Below, piece after piece: positions 7,772 to 16,697 of a DNA stretch of 64,000 nt. Each line of letters opens with the position of its first letter. Position 1 is the stretch's first letter. The position numbers and the translations under genes are program-made. Source of the DNA: Megasphaera lornae (GTDB lineage Bacteria; Bacillota; Negativicutes; Veillonellales; Megasphaeraceae); the NCBI RefSeq assembly GCF_000214495.1, contig NZ_AFIJ01000020.1, forward strand, positions 1 through 64,000. The letters run 5' to 3'. A model generated the notes under the pieces. That model did not search any database. It saw nothing but the letters and a program-made list of their open reading frames with translations, and was not told where the DNA came from.

Positions 7772-9474
7772 GAACCGCCAACGGTTTCACAGTCACTTTG
7801 TTTACTTTTGGCAATTAATCCCCTGGCGGCGGTCAATCCGGCTTCGCGTATATCATCGCCACCGAACATCCGCGCGATTTCCTGTACATGTTCCTCTGCC
7901 GTCAATGCTTTCACTTGCGAAACGGTTCGTCCCTCTATTTCCTGTTTATAAATAAAATAATGCTTATCTGCCGCCGCCGCCGTCTGCGGTAAATGAGTAA
8001 TACAAAAAATCTGTCCGTCTTGACATAATTTGCGAATATGCTTCGCCACTTGCACCCCGGTTTGACCGCTGATACCGACATCAATTTCATCAAAAATCAT
8101 TGTTTTTTCCGCCTGCGTGCAACCGCTTACCGATTTTAAGGCCAAGGCAATACGGGATATTTCACCGCCCGAAGCAATTTTAACCAGCGGCATCATAGCT
8201 TCCCCGGCATTGGCCGAAAAATATAACGCTACCGTTGCCGCTCCCAAAGGCGTAATCTCCCGCATCGGTTCTATATGAAAAGCAATACGGCTGCGCGCCA
8301 TACCCAATTCCTTCAACGTCGCGGTCATTTGTTGTTGAAAGTCTTTTGCGGCTTGCAGTCGTAATACCTGCAAGCCGGCGGCTTTTTCCTTCGCCGTCTG
8401 CGCCGCCTCCCGCTCCTTCTTTTGCAACGCCGCCAAAACGCTTTCCGATTCCTCCAGCCGTTCGTATTCCTTTTGCGAGCGCGCTAAAAACGCCAATATA
8501 TGGGGAATGGAAAACCCGTATTTTCGTTTTAATTTTTCAATAACCGCCAACCGCGACTGCATCCTGTCCAACGCCCGCTCATCAAAATCGAAAGCCTCGG
8601 CATACGAAACAAGGCTGTCATGCACATCCGCCACTTCATAGATCAAGGCTTCCAAACGCGTCGCCATTTCTTGAAAAGAAGGGTCATACGAGGCGGTTTT
8701 AAGCAATACCCGTTGCACCGTTTCCAACTGTTCCAACAGTCCTTTTTGCCGTTCCCCGCCCTCAAACGCAAACAACATATCTTGTATATTATTTTTAATA
8801 TGTTCACTATGGGCGGCCGTCTTAATATGATGTTCCAGCTCGTCGTCCTCGCCTTCGCGCAATTGCGCCGCTTCAATTTCTTTAATTTGAAACTCCAACA
8901 CGCTCAACAGACGGGCCTTTTCACTTTCCTCTTTTTGCAATGTCTTTATTTCTTTAACAATTCGTGCCCATGTTTTATACGCCAGGTCATAGGCGCGACG
9001 CGCTTCTGTCAATGCCGGCGTTAAAGAATCCAATATTTCCACATGATACGCGGCATCAAAAATTAAGCGATTATCATATTGCCCGTGAATATCCAGTAAT
9101 TGTTCACCGATTTGTTTTACTGTCGTTAACGGCACCAACGTTCCGTTAATCAAAGTCGTGCCGCGGCCGTTTCGACGGAATTGTCGTGAAATCACGAGCT
9201 GCCCATCTTCCGCCTCTATATGATTAGCCGCCAATACTTGTTGAAGAACTTCATTTTCATTAGAAAAAAAGAAGGCGCCTTCAACAACAAACGACTCCGT
9301 GCCTTGTCGCACGAAGGATGCTGAAGCGCGCTTTCCTGCCAACATGCCCATGGCATCGAGCAGAATCGATTTCCCCGCACCTGTTTCCCCGGTAAAAATC
9401 GTCAACCCGTCGCCAAAGTGAATATGCAATTCTTCAATTAACGCAAAGTGCCGAATATGAAGGGACTGCAACAT
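7768..9474 (-). CDS. recN: DNA repair protein RecN
   Basis: 568-residue SMC-like ATPase for double-strand break repair. The Walker A motif (GETGAGKS) is near residue 30 and the C-terminal ABC signature and Walker B region (ASGGEISRIALALK, then IFDEIDVGISG) are near residues 450-490, separated by coiled-coil stretches rich in Glu, Lys and Arg. Length is normal. It follows argR by 7 bases, the common Firmicutes argR-recN order. GAGG precedes the ATG. Confidence 0.95.
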   Translation of the reverse strand: MLQSLHIRHFALIEELHIHFGDGLTIFTGETGAGKSILLDAMGMLAGKRASASFVRQGTESFVVEGAFFFSNENEVLQQVLAANHIEAEDGQLVISRQFRRNGRGTTLINGTLVPLTTVKQIGEQLLDIHGQYDNRLIFDAAYHVEILDSLTPALTEARRAYDLAYKTWARIVKEIKTLQKEESEKARLLSVLEFQIKEIEAAQLREGEDDELEHHIKTAAHSEHIKNNIQDMLFAFEGGERQKGLLEQLETVQRVLLKTASYDPSFQEMATRLEALIYEVADVHDSLVSYAEAFDFDERALDRMQSRLAVIEKLKRKYGFSIPHILAFLARSQKEYERLEESESVLAALQKKEREAAQTAKEKAAGLQVLRLQAAKDFQQQMTATLKELGMARSRIAFHIEPMREITPLGAATVALYFSANAGEAMMPLVKIASGGEISRIALALKSVSGCTQAEKTMIFDEIDVGISGQTGVQVAKHIRKLCQDGQIFCITHLPQTAAAADKHYFIYKQEIEGRTVSQVKALTAEEHVQEIARMFGGDDIREAGLTAARGLIAKSKQSDCETVGGS

Positions 9475-9481
9475 ATATACC

Positions 9482-9937
9482 TCATTCTTTCATTAAAGAC
9501 AAAATAAGTTTTACCAACTGAGGTACCGCATCTTCCCCATTCGTAATAATCAAAATGGTATCATCTCCTGCCAGCGTACCGATTACATTTTCCCATCGCG
9601 CATGATCAATCGCCGCGGCTACAGGATTGGCCGAACCGGGCAAGGTGTGAATAACGATCTGATTCACGGCCGCATCCACCCGGATAATCGAATCTTGAAA
9701 CAAGCGTACCATACGGTTCTTGGACATTAATAAATTTTGTTCCGGCGACAGCGCATACCGATAATGCCCGTCACTGGTGGGAACTTTAATTAACATTAAT
9801 TCTTTAATATCCCGAGATACGGTAGCCTGCGTTACTTCAATGCCTTCTTCCTGCAAAGCTTTCGCCAATTCTTCCTGCGTTTCAATCGGTCTTGATTGCA
9901 CAATTTCCTTTATTTTTGAATATCTGAATCTTTTCAT
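9482..9937 (-). CDS. argR: Arginine repressor
   Basis: 151 residues: an N-terminal winged helix (about 1-70, with TQATVSRDIKEL) and a C-terminal hexamerisation and arginine-binding domain (GTLAGDDTILI near 118-128). It represses arginine synthesis and controls catabolism in response to arginine. No arginine genes are in the window, so its targets lie elsewhere. Located between mnmM and recN. Confidence 0.93.
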   Translation of the reverse strand: MKRFRYSKIKEIVQSRPIETQEELAKALQEEGIEVTQATVSRDIKELMLIKVPTSDGHYRYALSPEQNLLMSKNRMVRLFQDSIIRVDAAVNQIVIHTLPGSANPVAAAIDHARWENVIGTLAGDDTILIITNGEDAVPQLVKLILSLMKE

Positions 9938-9976
9938 AATACAGCCTCTCCTTTTTATGTCCTACGTTTCAAGCAA

Positions 9977-10549
9977 TTAACTTCTTCGTTGTACAATATA
10001 TAAAATAGGCGGTTCATGTATTTGATTTAACGGTTGCCACAACGATACATGGTATTGTTCCTGCGGTAATTGCTGTAAAAACTCGGCCACCCCCATGGCC
10101 TCTTCCGCCCCGGCACGTGTACCGGGATATGCCGCCATTATGATCATACCTTTTTTAGAAAGTTTATGCAAGCAAATTTTCAATGCTTTTAAAGTAATTG
10201 CAAATTCTGTATGAATATTATGATTTCCTGCCGGTAAATAGCCTAAATTGAATACACAAATATCGATCTCCGCGTCTATCATATGTATTAATTTTTCATG
10301 CGATCCCTGCCGCAAAATAACCTGTTCATCCCATTTTCCGGCTTGTTGCAGCCGTTTTTTCGTGGCCTGCACCGCCGGTTCCTGAATATCAAACGCATAC
10401 AATGTTGCCCGCGGCGCCAAACGCTCCCGCAAAAACAGCGTATCATGCCCATTTCCGCACGTCATATCAACCACAATCGAAGCGTCGGCAACATAGGATT
10501 CAAGTAATAAATGACATAATGATACGGCATTATGTAACGTATAGCTCAT
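9977..10549 (-). CDS. mnmM: Class I SAM methyltransferase, MnmM/YtqB family
   Basis: 190 residues. Rossmann-fold methyltransferase with SAM motif I (VVDMTCGNGHDT) near residue 30, an acidic residue in YAFDIQE, and the family motif FNLGYLPAG near 100. This matches the YtqB group (PF06962), shown in Bacillus to methylate nm5s2U at the wobble position of tRNA (MnmM). The function is taken from the family. It starts one base after the nadK stop, indicating co-transcription and probable translational coupling. Confidence 0.8.
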   Translation of the reverse strand: MSYTLHNAVSLCHLLLESYVADASIVVDMTCGNGHDTLFLRERLAPRATLYAFDIQEPAVQATKKRLQQAGKWDEQVILRQGSHEKLIHMIDAEIDICVFNLGYLPAGNHNIHTEFAITLKALKICLHKLSKKGMIIMAAYPGTRAGAEEAMGVAEFLQQLPQEQYHVSLWQPLNQIHEPPILYIVQRRS

Positions 10550-10550
10550 A

Positions 10551-11423
10551 TTACTTCCTTCCTGTCATTTTCGTAAATAAATTAGTGTAAAAATAATTTT
10601 CATCAAAGCGGATCATCTGTAAAGTATACGGCGACCGTTTCACCCGCAAGGTAACGGAACGAGGCAATTCTTGATCTCGCATGCCGTCTATGGAAATCCG
10701 TACGGCATTCCGACTGTGGGCGGCACTGAACGTAATTACCGCATCTTCCCCCAGTACTAACGGCATTTTCAATAATAAATGCGGACAAATAGGGGACACC
10801 ATCAAACATTTCACTTGCGGCGCCACAATCGGCCCGCCGCCGGAAAAATTATATCCCGTGCTCCCCGTAGCAGTAGATACGATCATCCCGTCTCCCGGAT
10901 ATTGTTGCACAAAATACCCGTTAATACTCATATCCAAGCGAATCATTTTCCCCACATTACCGTGCGCTACAACAATTTCGTTCAACGCCGTCGGCAATTC
11001 TTGCACCGAACCGTCGGCACAACATAATTCGGAGTGCAATAATGTACGTTCTTCCAAGAAATATAACCCCTGCAAAATTGCCTCCAACCGCGTTTCCATT
11101 TCTTCCGGCTCTACTTCCATCAAAAATCCCAGGGAACCGAAATTAACGGCACACACCGGCACCTTAGCCAAAGCAAAAGAACGGGCAAATTTTAAAATCG
11201 TCCCGTCACCGCCCAATACAAACGCAAAATCTATCGTATTCATAAGTTCGGAAAAAGGTTGATAATGAACGGCGGCAATTTCCCGGTATATAGTCTGTTC
11301 ACTTTCCGCCACATACGCCGGCAATAACGCTTCCACCCCATGTCGCCGACAACCGGCCATAAGTTTTTGTACCCACGGTGCACATTCTCGTTTCGTTACA
11401 TTGGGAAAAATTCCAATACGCAT
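10551..11423 (-). CDS. nadK: NAD kinase
   Basis: 290 residues. Phosphorylates NAD to NADP using ATP or polyphosphate in the cytoplasm. Diagnostic motifs are GGDGT at 71-75, FGSLGFL, LNEIVV and the glycine-rich block starting YPGDGMIVSTATGSTGYN. Length is normal. It sits between tlyA and mnmM, a common Firmicutes order. Together with niaP, niaR and pncB it completes a visible part of NAD(P) supply in this window. Confidence 0.95.
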   Translation of the reverse strand: MRIGIFPNVTKRECAPWVQKLMAGCRRHGVEALLPAYVAESEQTIYREIAAVHYQPFSELMNTIDFAFVLGGDGTILKFARSFALAKVPVCAVNFGSLGFLMEVEPEEMETRLEAILQGLYFLEERTLLHSELCCADGSVQELPTALNEIVVAHGNVGKMIRLDMSINGYFVQQYPGDGMIVSTATGSTGYNFSGGGPIVAPQVKCLMVSPICPHLLLKMPLVLGEDAVITFSAAHSRNAVRISIDGMRDQELPRSVTLRVKRSPYTLQMIRFDENYFYTNLFTKMTGRK

Positions 11424-11434
11424 TCTTCTCTCAC

Positions 11435-12232
11435 CTACATTTCATGCGATTCATTCACTACCGCCGTAAGCCGCTCTATAGAAACGGGCGTTGACGGTAT
11501 GCGTGTACTGTATAATAAATACTCGATATTGCCGTCCGCGCCCTTAATGGGCGAAAACGTCAAGCCGATCGGATACACCCGACATGCCTCAAACCCGGCA
11601 ATTATCCGCCGCAACACCTGATAATGAATCGCGCGATCCCGTACAATACCGCCCTTGCCGACATATTCACGTCCCGCTTCAAACTGCGGTTTAACCAGCG
11701 TAACCATGGTACCGTCGGTACGCAACAACGGCACAACGGCAGGCATGATTTTCAATAAAGAAATAAACGAAACATCAATCGAAATAAAATCCGCCGCTTC
11801 CCCAATCATAGACGGGTCTATATACCGAATGTTGGTCCGTTCCAAATTCACAACGCGCGGATCCGTACGTAATTTCCATGCCAATTGCCCATACCCGACA
11901 TCAACGGCAAACACTTTACGTGCGCCGTTCTGTAACGCACAATCCGTAAAGCCGCCTGTTGAAGCGCCGATATCAATCATACATTTTCCCGTCAGGTCAA
12001 GGGAAAAATAAGAAATAGCCTTTGCCAATTTTAAGCCGCCCCGCCCGACATACGGAACGGCATTGCCTTTTACCGTAATCCGCACATCTTCGGAAAATTT
12101 CGTACCGGCCTTATCCACTCGTCGATTCTCCACAAAAACCAGGCCTGCCATAATCGCGGCTTTGGCCTTTTCCCGACTTTCCGCCATGCCCCGTTCGGTC
12201 AGCAATATATCCAATCTTTCTTTACTTTGCAT
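11435..12232 (-). CDS. tlyA: TlyA-family rRNA 2'-O-methyltransferase
   Basis: 265 residues. An N-terminal S4 RNA-binding domain (about 5-65, ERLDILLTERG) is followed by an FtsJ-like methyltransferase domain with the SAM motif IDIGASTGGFTDC near 87-100. TlyA proteins methylate ribose 2'-OH groups in 16S and 23S rRNA. It follows ispA by 16 bases. In the usual Firmicutes order dxs stands between ispA and tlyA; here it is absent. Confidence 0.9.
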   Translation of the reverse strand: MQSKERLDILLTERGMAESREKAKAAIMAGLVFVENRRVDKAGTKFSEDVRITVKGNAVPYVGRGGLKLAKAISYFSLDLTGKCMIDIGASTGGFTDCALQNGARKVFAVDVGYGQLAWKLRTDPRVVNLERTNIRYIDPSMIGEAADFISIDVSFISLLKIMPAVVPLLRTDGTMVTLVKPQFEAGREYVGKGGIVRDRAIHYQVLRRIIAGFEACRVYPIGLTFSPIKGADGNIEYLLYSTRIPSTPVSIERLTAVVNESHEM

Positions 12233-12248
12233 GCCTTACCTCATCTTC

Positions 12249-13136
12249 TCACTTCACACGCACTAAAAGATACTCCGGCAAATCCCGTAAAAACCGGGCC
12301 GACGCTCCTAACGGCGCTACTGCCGCCACTGCCTGTTGTGCCGATTCTTGCGCTAATTGCTTCGCTTTGTCCAATGAAAATAGGGTAACATAGGTTGCCT
12401 TATTATTTTTAACATCGCTGCCTACGGGTTTTCCCAATTCCGCTTCCGTACCGCAGGCATCCAAAATATCATCGGTAATTTGAAACGTCAGCCCGAGTTG
12501 CTCCGCATACACCTGCAACACTTGTCGTACAGCTGCGGGCGCCGCCGCCAAAATCCCGGCCATGGACATAACGGCTTCAAAAATAACCCCCGTTTTTCCC
12601 CGATGCATCAACTTCAGTCCTTCCGTACCGATATCCCCATGTCCTTCCGACAATAAGTCATACGCTTGTCCGCCCACCATGCCGGCCGGACCTGCGGCAT
12701 GTGCCAATACACGGATACATGCGCCGATTTTTTCCGCATCCGCTACCCGTTGTCGCGCCAACAGCTCAAAGGCGAACGTCAACAAACCGTCACCGGCTAA
12801 AATCGCCATTCCTTCCCCGAAAACCCGGTGATTCGTCGGTTTACCCCTTCGCAAATCGTCATTGTCCATAGCCGGCAAATCATCATGAATCAAAGAATAC
12901 GAATGCACACATTCCAAGGCGCAGGCCACATCCATATATACAGACGACTCTTTTCCCAACGCTTCCAACGCGGCCAAAAATAAAATCGGCCGAATCCGTT
13001 TACCGCCGGCCAATAAACTGTAATTCATCGCTTTATATAATGGAGCAAACGCCGGTTCCGTAACGGGAAGCAATTGCTGTAAGTGTGCTTCTATCACCGT
13101 TTTCTTGGCTGCCAAATAGGCTTCACACGGATTCAT
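12249..13136 (-). CDS. ispA: (2E,6E)-farnesyl diphosphate synthase
   Basis: 295-residue all-helical prenyltransferase that condenses isopentenyl diphosphate with allylic diphosphates. The first aspartate-rich motif is DDLPAMDNDD and the second is ITDDILD; GGKRIRP binds the substrate diphosphate. The ATG at 13136 overlaps the end of xseB by 14 bases and has GGGAG at proper spacing; the in-frame GTG at 13154 is less likely. A short-chain product is inferred from family placement. Confidence 0.92.
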   Translation of the reverse strand: MNPCEAYLAAKKTVIEAHLQQLLPVTEPAFAPLYKAMNYSLLAGGKRIRPILFLAALEALGKESSVYMDVACALECVHSYSLIHDDLPAMDNDDLRRGKPTNHRVFGEGMAILAGDGLLTFAFELLARQRVADAEKIGACIRVLAHAAGPAGMVGGQAYDLLSEGHGDIGTEGLKLMHRGKTGVIFEAVMSMAGILAAAPAAVRQVLQVYAEQLGLTFQITDDILDACGTEAELGKPVGSDVKNNKATYVTLFSLDKAKQLAQESAQQAVAAVAPLGASARFLRDLPEYLLVRVK

Positions 13137-13371
13137 CGTCCGACTCCCGCACACGTTCCGTCAAAACAGGCCGGGTATTTGCCAATTCCGTCGCCCGTTG
13201 TTGCGCATAATCCAACGCCTGTACACATGCATTGGACACTTTCATGGCCTTTTCATAGATATCCAACGACTCTTTTAACGTCAAATCCGTGGCTTCCAAT
13301 TCATTTACCAACGTTTCCAGCTTGGAAAAATTCGCTTCAAAATTTTTTAGCTGTTCACTACCTTTTGCCAT
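13123..13371 (-). CDS. xseB: Exodeoxyribonuclease VII small subunit
   Basis: 82 residues, mostly helical. The motif FEANFSKLETLVNELE is typical of XseB, which forms the nuclease with XseA and degrades single-stranded DNA in both directions. The start overlaps the xseA end by 14 bases, which fits coupled translation of the two subunits. Confidence 0.92.
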   Translation of the reverse strand: MAKGSEQLKNFEANFSKLETLVNELEATDLTLKESLDIYEKAMKVSNACVQALDYAQQRATELANTRPVLTERVRESDDESV

Positions 13372-14563
13372 ATGGTTTCACTCCCTTAACTACCGTTTCC
13401 ACAATACCGTCCAATACTTGTATCTGTAACGTTTCCCCCGTTTGCACCGACTGTACGGAGGCGATAGGTTGTCCGTCTTTGAAAACCTGACCATATCCCC
13501 GACGTCCCAAATTCTCAGGATTCAGCCCCGCCAATCGTGCCGCCAACGTTTGCAGGTCTCCCCGCTTTCGCATTTGACATACATGCCACTGCCGCTGCGC
13601 CAAGGCTATGCGGGATATCGCCTGTTGTCGCCGCAGCGTTAAATACTCCCGGTACCGGTCCGGTCGAATCGCCGCTATCGCTTGCCGCAGGCTGTGTCTG
13701 TATCGCTCTTGTCGTTCTTGCATCCTTTGTATTGCCGTTTCGGTTAATTGTGTCAGTAATAACTGCAAATCCGCAAAAGAAGGAAAGGCCAATTCCGCCG
13801 CATGTGTCGGCGTTGCCGCCCGCACATCCGCCGCATAATCCGCCAACGTGGTGTCCGTTTCATGTCCGATAGCCGTAATAACCGGCACGGCAGCCTCATA
13901 AATAGCCCGTACCACCTCCGAATGATTAAAACACCACAAATCTTCCATCGAACCGCCGCCGCGCGCCAAAATCAACACATCCAATGTACGATTTGCACCG
14001 GCCTTGCGCAAAGCCGCCGCGATCTCCGGAACCGCACTCTCTCCCTGCACCGGAATCGGATACAAGTGAACGGTTATATACGGATTTCGTTCCGACGCAA
14101 TTTTCCGAATATCGTGCAAAACCGCTCCCGTATGCGAGGTCAACACACCGATATGCCAAGGAAATCGCGGCAACGGCTGTTTATGAGCCGCATCGAAATA
14201 CCCGGCCGCCGCCAGCCGTTTCTTTTGCTCCGCCAATTGTACTTGCAAACTCCCCATCCCCTGAGAATACAGCCGTTCAATCAGAAAAGATACGGAGCCG
14301 CCTTTTTCATATACATTTAAAGAGCCGACAACGATTACTTTATCGCCTTCCCGTACGTGCGCCATCGCCTGTCCCGCTCGACCTCTAAAGAACACGGCAT
14401 GAATCGAACTGTACGCATCATGCAAATTCATATAATAATGCCCGGTAGAAGCACGTTTTAAGCCGATAATGTTACCTTCCATCACTATATGTTGCAACTG
14501 ATTATCGCCTTCCACCTTTTGTTTCAGTCGTTTTACAACGTCCGTAACGGATATACTTTCCAT
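13358..14563 (-). CDS. xseA: Exodeoxyribonuclease VII large subunit
   Basis: 401 residues. An N-terminal OB-fold DNA-binding domain (about 1-100, starting MESISVTDVV) precedes the catalytic domain, with conserved GVLTS near 130, ARGGGSMEDLWCFN and ITAIGHETDTTLADYAAD. The ATG at 14563 has AAAGGAG at good spacing; an upstream extension to 14611 would run into the preceding gene. It starts one base after the stop of the TsaD-like gene. Confidence 0.93.
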   Translation of the reverse strand: MESISVTDVVKRLKQKVEGDNQLQHIVMEGNIIGLKRASTGHYYMNLHDAYSSIHAVFFRGRAGQAMAHVREGDKVIVVGSLNVYEKGGSVSFLIERLYSQGMGSLQVQLAEQKKRLAAAGYFDAAHKQPLPRFPWHIGVLTSHTGAVLHDIRKIASERNPYITVHLYPIPVQGESAVPEIAAALRKAGANRTLDVLILARGGGSMEDLWCFNHSEVVRAIYEAAVPVITAIGHETDTTLADYAADVRAATPTHAAELAFPSFADLQLLLTQLTETAIQRMQERQERYRHSLRQAIAAIRPDRYREYLTLRRQQAISRIALAQRQWHVCQMRKRGDLQTLAARLAGLNPENLGRRGYGQVFKDGQPIASVQSVQTGETLQIQVLDGIVETVVKGVKPYGKR

Positions 14564-14564
14564 G

Positions 14565-15512
14565 TCAGCTCCTTTCCCGCCATGCCGCCCAAAAAGCGGC
14601 GCCGGCGCCATTATCCGTACTGTATCCCGGAGGTGCCAACAGCAACCGCACCTGCCGTTCCTGACAATACTTTGCCATTTGCCGACGTAAATACCCGTTG
14701 GCCATCACCCCGCCGGCCGCCACCAATTGTGTCATATGTTGCGCCGCAGCCGTGTCCAACAACTGTTCCAATCCTCGCCATACGGTTGCCAACGTATGCG
14801 AACAACATCCGGAAGGCGTCCTTTTCTTCGCCTGAATATCCCGTTGAACCTGTGATTCGGGACCGGAAAAACTGATATAGCCGTCCTTGCAAAAAACCGG
14901 CGCCCCGACGACTGTCGAAGCTTCGGCAGCCGCCAACCGTTCCACATGCACGCCTGCCGGAAACGGTAATTGCAACGCCACGCCGACCCGATCAATAAAT
15001 TGCCCGGCACTTAAATCGCTCGTCCCGCCGATACAAGTAATTTCCAACCCTTGTGCATCCGGACGGACATGCAACAATTCCGTTGTTCCTCCCGATACAT
15101 GCAGCGCAAAAAAAGGAGCGGTGGCAATATTTCCCACAGCACGCAACACCGCCAACATATGATTTTCCTGATGGCTGATGATATATACGCGTATGCCCAA
15201 CATAGCGGCAATAGAACGGGCATATCCCAATCCCGGCAAAAATGCCGGCATATACGATTCCGGTCTTCGTCGCGGTTGTCCCGTCACGCCCACACCGGCC
15301 AACTCATATTGCTGAAAAATAGGTTGCAGCCGTTCAAACAATTCCGGCAAATTGCGCGTATGTTGATAAATCATATTCGCTTGTGACAGCCCGCGTTCTC
15401 CGGAAGGTACCTTTAATATTTTACGGGCATCCGCTAAAATTTGAAATTTTTCATCCACCACACAAAGCGACGTGGTGTAACAACTGGTATCGATTCCCAA
15501 AAAAGCTTTCAT
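14565..15512 (-). CDS. TsaD/Kae1-domain paralogue
   Basis: 315-residue ASKHA-fold protein of the Kae1/TsaD/YgjD family. The N-terminal phosphate motif (FLGIDTSCYTTS), a metal-binding-like HQENH segment near 115, HVSGGTTEL and a C-terminal YSTDNGAGAA are visible. True TsaD makes the t6A modification of tRNA and has HMEGH at the metal site; the variant here and the nusB-xseA location suggest a clostridial-type paralogue rather than TsaD itself. Its function is not established to my knowledge. Its ATGA start overlaps the nusB stop by 4 bases. Confidence 0.72.
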   Translation of the reverse strand: MKAFLGIDTSCYTTSLCVVDEKFQILADARKILKVPSGERGLSQANMIYQHTRNLPELFERLQPIFQQYELAGVGVTGQPRRRPESYMPAFLPGLGYARSIAAMLGIRVYIISHQENHMLAVLRAVGNIATAPFFALHVSGGTTELLHVRPDAQGLEITCIGGTSDLSAGQFIDRVGVALQLPFPAGVHVERLAAAEASTVVGAPVFCKDGYISFSGPESQVQRDIQAKKRTPSGCCSHTLATVWRGLEQLLDTAAAQHMTQLVAAGGVMANGYLRRQMAKYCQERQVRLLLAPPGYSTDNGAGAAFWAAWRERS

Positions 15513-15934
15513 TCTTCCTTCATCCTGCTATAAGTTCCTAACACGCCATTGACAAAACGAGCCGCCTCACTGCTGCAATATTCTTTTGCCAACAACACCG
15601 CTTCATTTAAAACCACGGCCGTCGGCACCGGTTCTTTCGGATACTTCATTTCACATAAAGCCAGCCTCATAATATTCTTTTCCGTATAATTCAGCCGCTG
15701 TATATCCCAGTCTTTCGCCAAAGAACCGATAATCCGATCCAATTCTTCTTTCCGCGCTCCTACAGTTTGCACTAAGTACATACAATACGCGCGTCGTTCC
15801 GGCGTTAAGGCACGTGCCTCCGCCGCAGTATGATCAAATATTTCCTGCTCCGCATATTGTATATCATCGGGTGCATGAAATTCTCGCGAATACAATATTT
15901 CCAACGCCTCTTGGCGTTCTCTGTGTCTACTCAC
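15509..15934 (-). CDS. nusB: Transcription antitermination factor NusB
   Basis: 141 residues, all-helical. The N-terminal RHRERQEALEILYSREF and central DRIIGSLAKDW, then LNEAVLLAKEYCSSEAARFVNG (partly conserved across NusB) identify it. NusB binds boxA RNA with NusE during rRNA transcription. The start is GTG at 15934 with GGAGGTACAG before it. It lies 9 bases after the second Asp23 gene. Confidence 0.92.
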   Translation of the reverse strand: MSRHRERQEALEILYSREFHAPDDIQYAEQEIFDHTAAEARALTPERRAYCMYLVQTVGARKEELDRIIGSLAKDWDIQRLNYTEKNIMRLALCEMKYPKEPVPTAVVLNEAVLLAKEYCSSEAARFVNGVLGTYSRMKEE

Positions 15935-15943
15935 CTGTACCTC

Positions 15944-16249
15944 CTATCCTGCCGCTTCGGGAAACAAATCTTCCACCTTTACCTGTACCGTCCATCGCGT
16001 CGCTGTCGGTAAAGACTGCAACGCCCGCACGACCGCCTGTTGCACCTGTAACGCTGCGGTCCGCACCGATTTTCCCTGCTGTACAGCAATACGAATCGTT
16101 ACCACCGCCTCATTTTCCCGTTGCCGTACCCGCACCCGCCGCGTGTCGCACAGCGCAACATACGACACGGTCTTTACCGCCGCTTGTACGACATCGGCAA
16201 CGGCAGCGGAACGAACGACATACGAAAACCGCTCATTGTTCCGATCCAT
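15944..16249 (-). CDS. Asp23/Gls24-like protein, second of a tandem pair
   Basis: 101 residues. The alternating hydrophobic pattern, with two helical amphipathic segments and a final short strand (TVQVKVEDLFP), resembles a shortened Asp23/Gls24 domain. The assignment is helped by the clearer Asp23 gene overlapping it upstream by 17 bases. ATG at 16249 is preferred (AGGCGG about 8 bases upstream) over GTG at 16258. Asp23 proteins are associated with the membrane and with envelope stress in Firmicutes; the role here is unknown. Confidence 0.6.
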   Translation of the reverse strand: MDRNNERFSYVVRSAAVADVVQAAVKTVSYVALCDTRRVRVRQRENEAVVTIRIAVQQGKSVRTAALQVQQAVVRALQSLPTATRWTVQVKVEDLFPEAAG

Positions 16250-16622
16250 GTTCCGCACCGCCTATACCGACCGAAGAAAACACCACCGCTTGTACGGCAA
16301 TATGTACTGCCGTTACCTGACAACCGGTCATTTGTTCCACCGTTTCTTTCACTGCTTTCTGAACCGCCAATGCCACATCGGGAATACGACAACCGTAAAC
16401 CACGACAATACGCACCGTAATTTCTATGTCCTGTCCGGATATTGCCGTTTCCACCCCGTATGAATGCTGCGTACGCCCCATTTTTCGTGCCGCCGTTTCG
16501 GTCAACGTCGCTTCCAAATCCGCAACATTCGGAATACGCCGCGCCGCGCCGGCCGCCAACAGAGAAATCACGCGCTGTGAAATATGAATATCCCCGAATA
16601 TCGTCGTTTCCGTCGTTTCCAT
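16233..16622 (-). CDS. Asp23/Gls24 family envelope stress protein
   Basis: 129 residues. An Asp23-like domain (about 10-115): GDIHISQRVISLLA at the start, a middle strand pair EITVRIVVVYGCRIPDVA, and QKAVKETVEQMTG followed by AVHIAVQAVVF. GGAGG precedes the ATG. It lies between efp and nusB, where Clostridia often carry an Asp23 gene. The tail AEHGSEQ overlaps the start of the next gene, so the two are probably co-translated. Confidence 0.8.
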   Translation of the reverse strand: METTETTIFGDIHISQRVISLLAAGAARRIPNVADLEATLTETAARKMGRTQHSYGVETAISGQDIEITVRIVVVYGCRIPDVALAVQKAVKETVEQMTGCQVTAVHIAVQAVVFSSVGIGGAEHGSEQ

Positions 16623-16644
16623 CCTGCGTCCTCCGTAAAATTCA

Positions 16645-16674
16645 CAAAAAGCGATGATATTCTCATCGCTTTTA
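16645..16674 (-). terminator. Hairpin between efp and the Asp23 genes
   Basis: An 8-bp GC-containing stem (AGCGATGA/TCATCGCT) followed on the minus strand by TTTT. It could reduce read-through from efp into the Asp23-nusB-xse operon rather than end transcription fully. Confidence 0.5.
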
Positions 16675-16697
16675 AAAAATCGCTCCTTTATAATGTA

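Noticed and set aside
13137-13154. GTG start for ispA at 13154
   Set aside because: The ATG at 13136 has GGGAG at correct spacing and matches the usual N-terminus.
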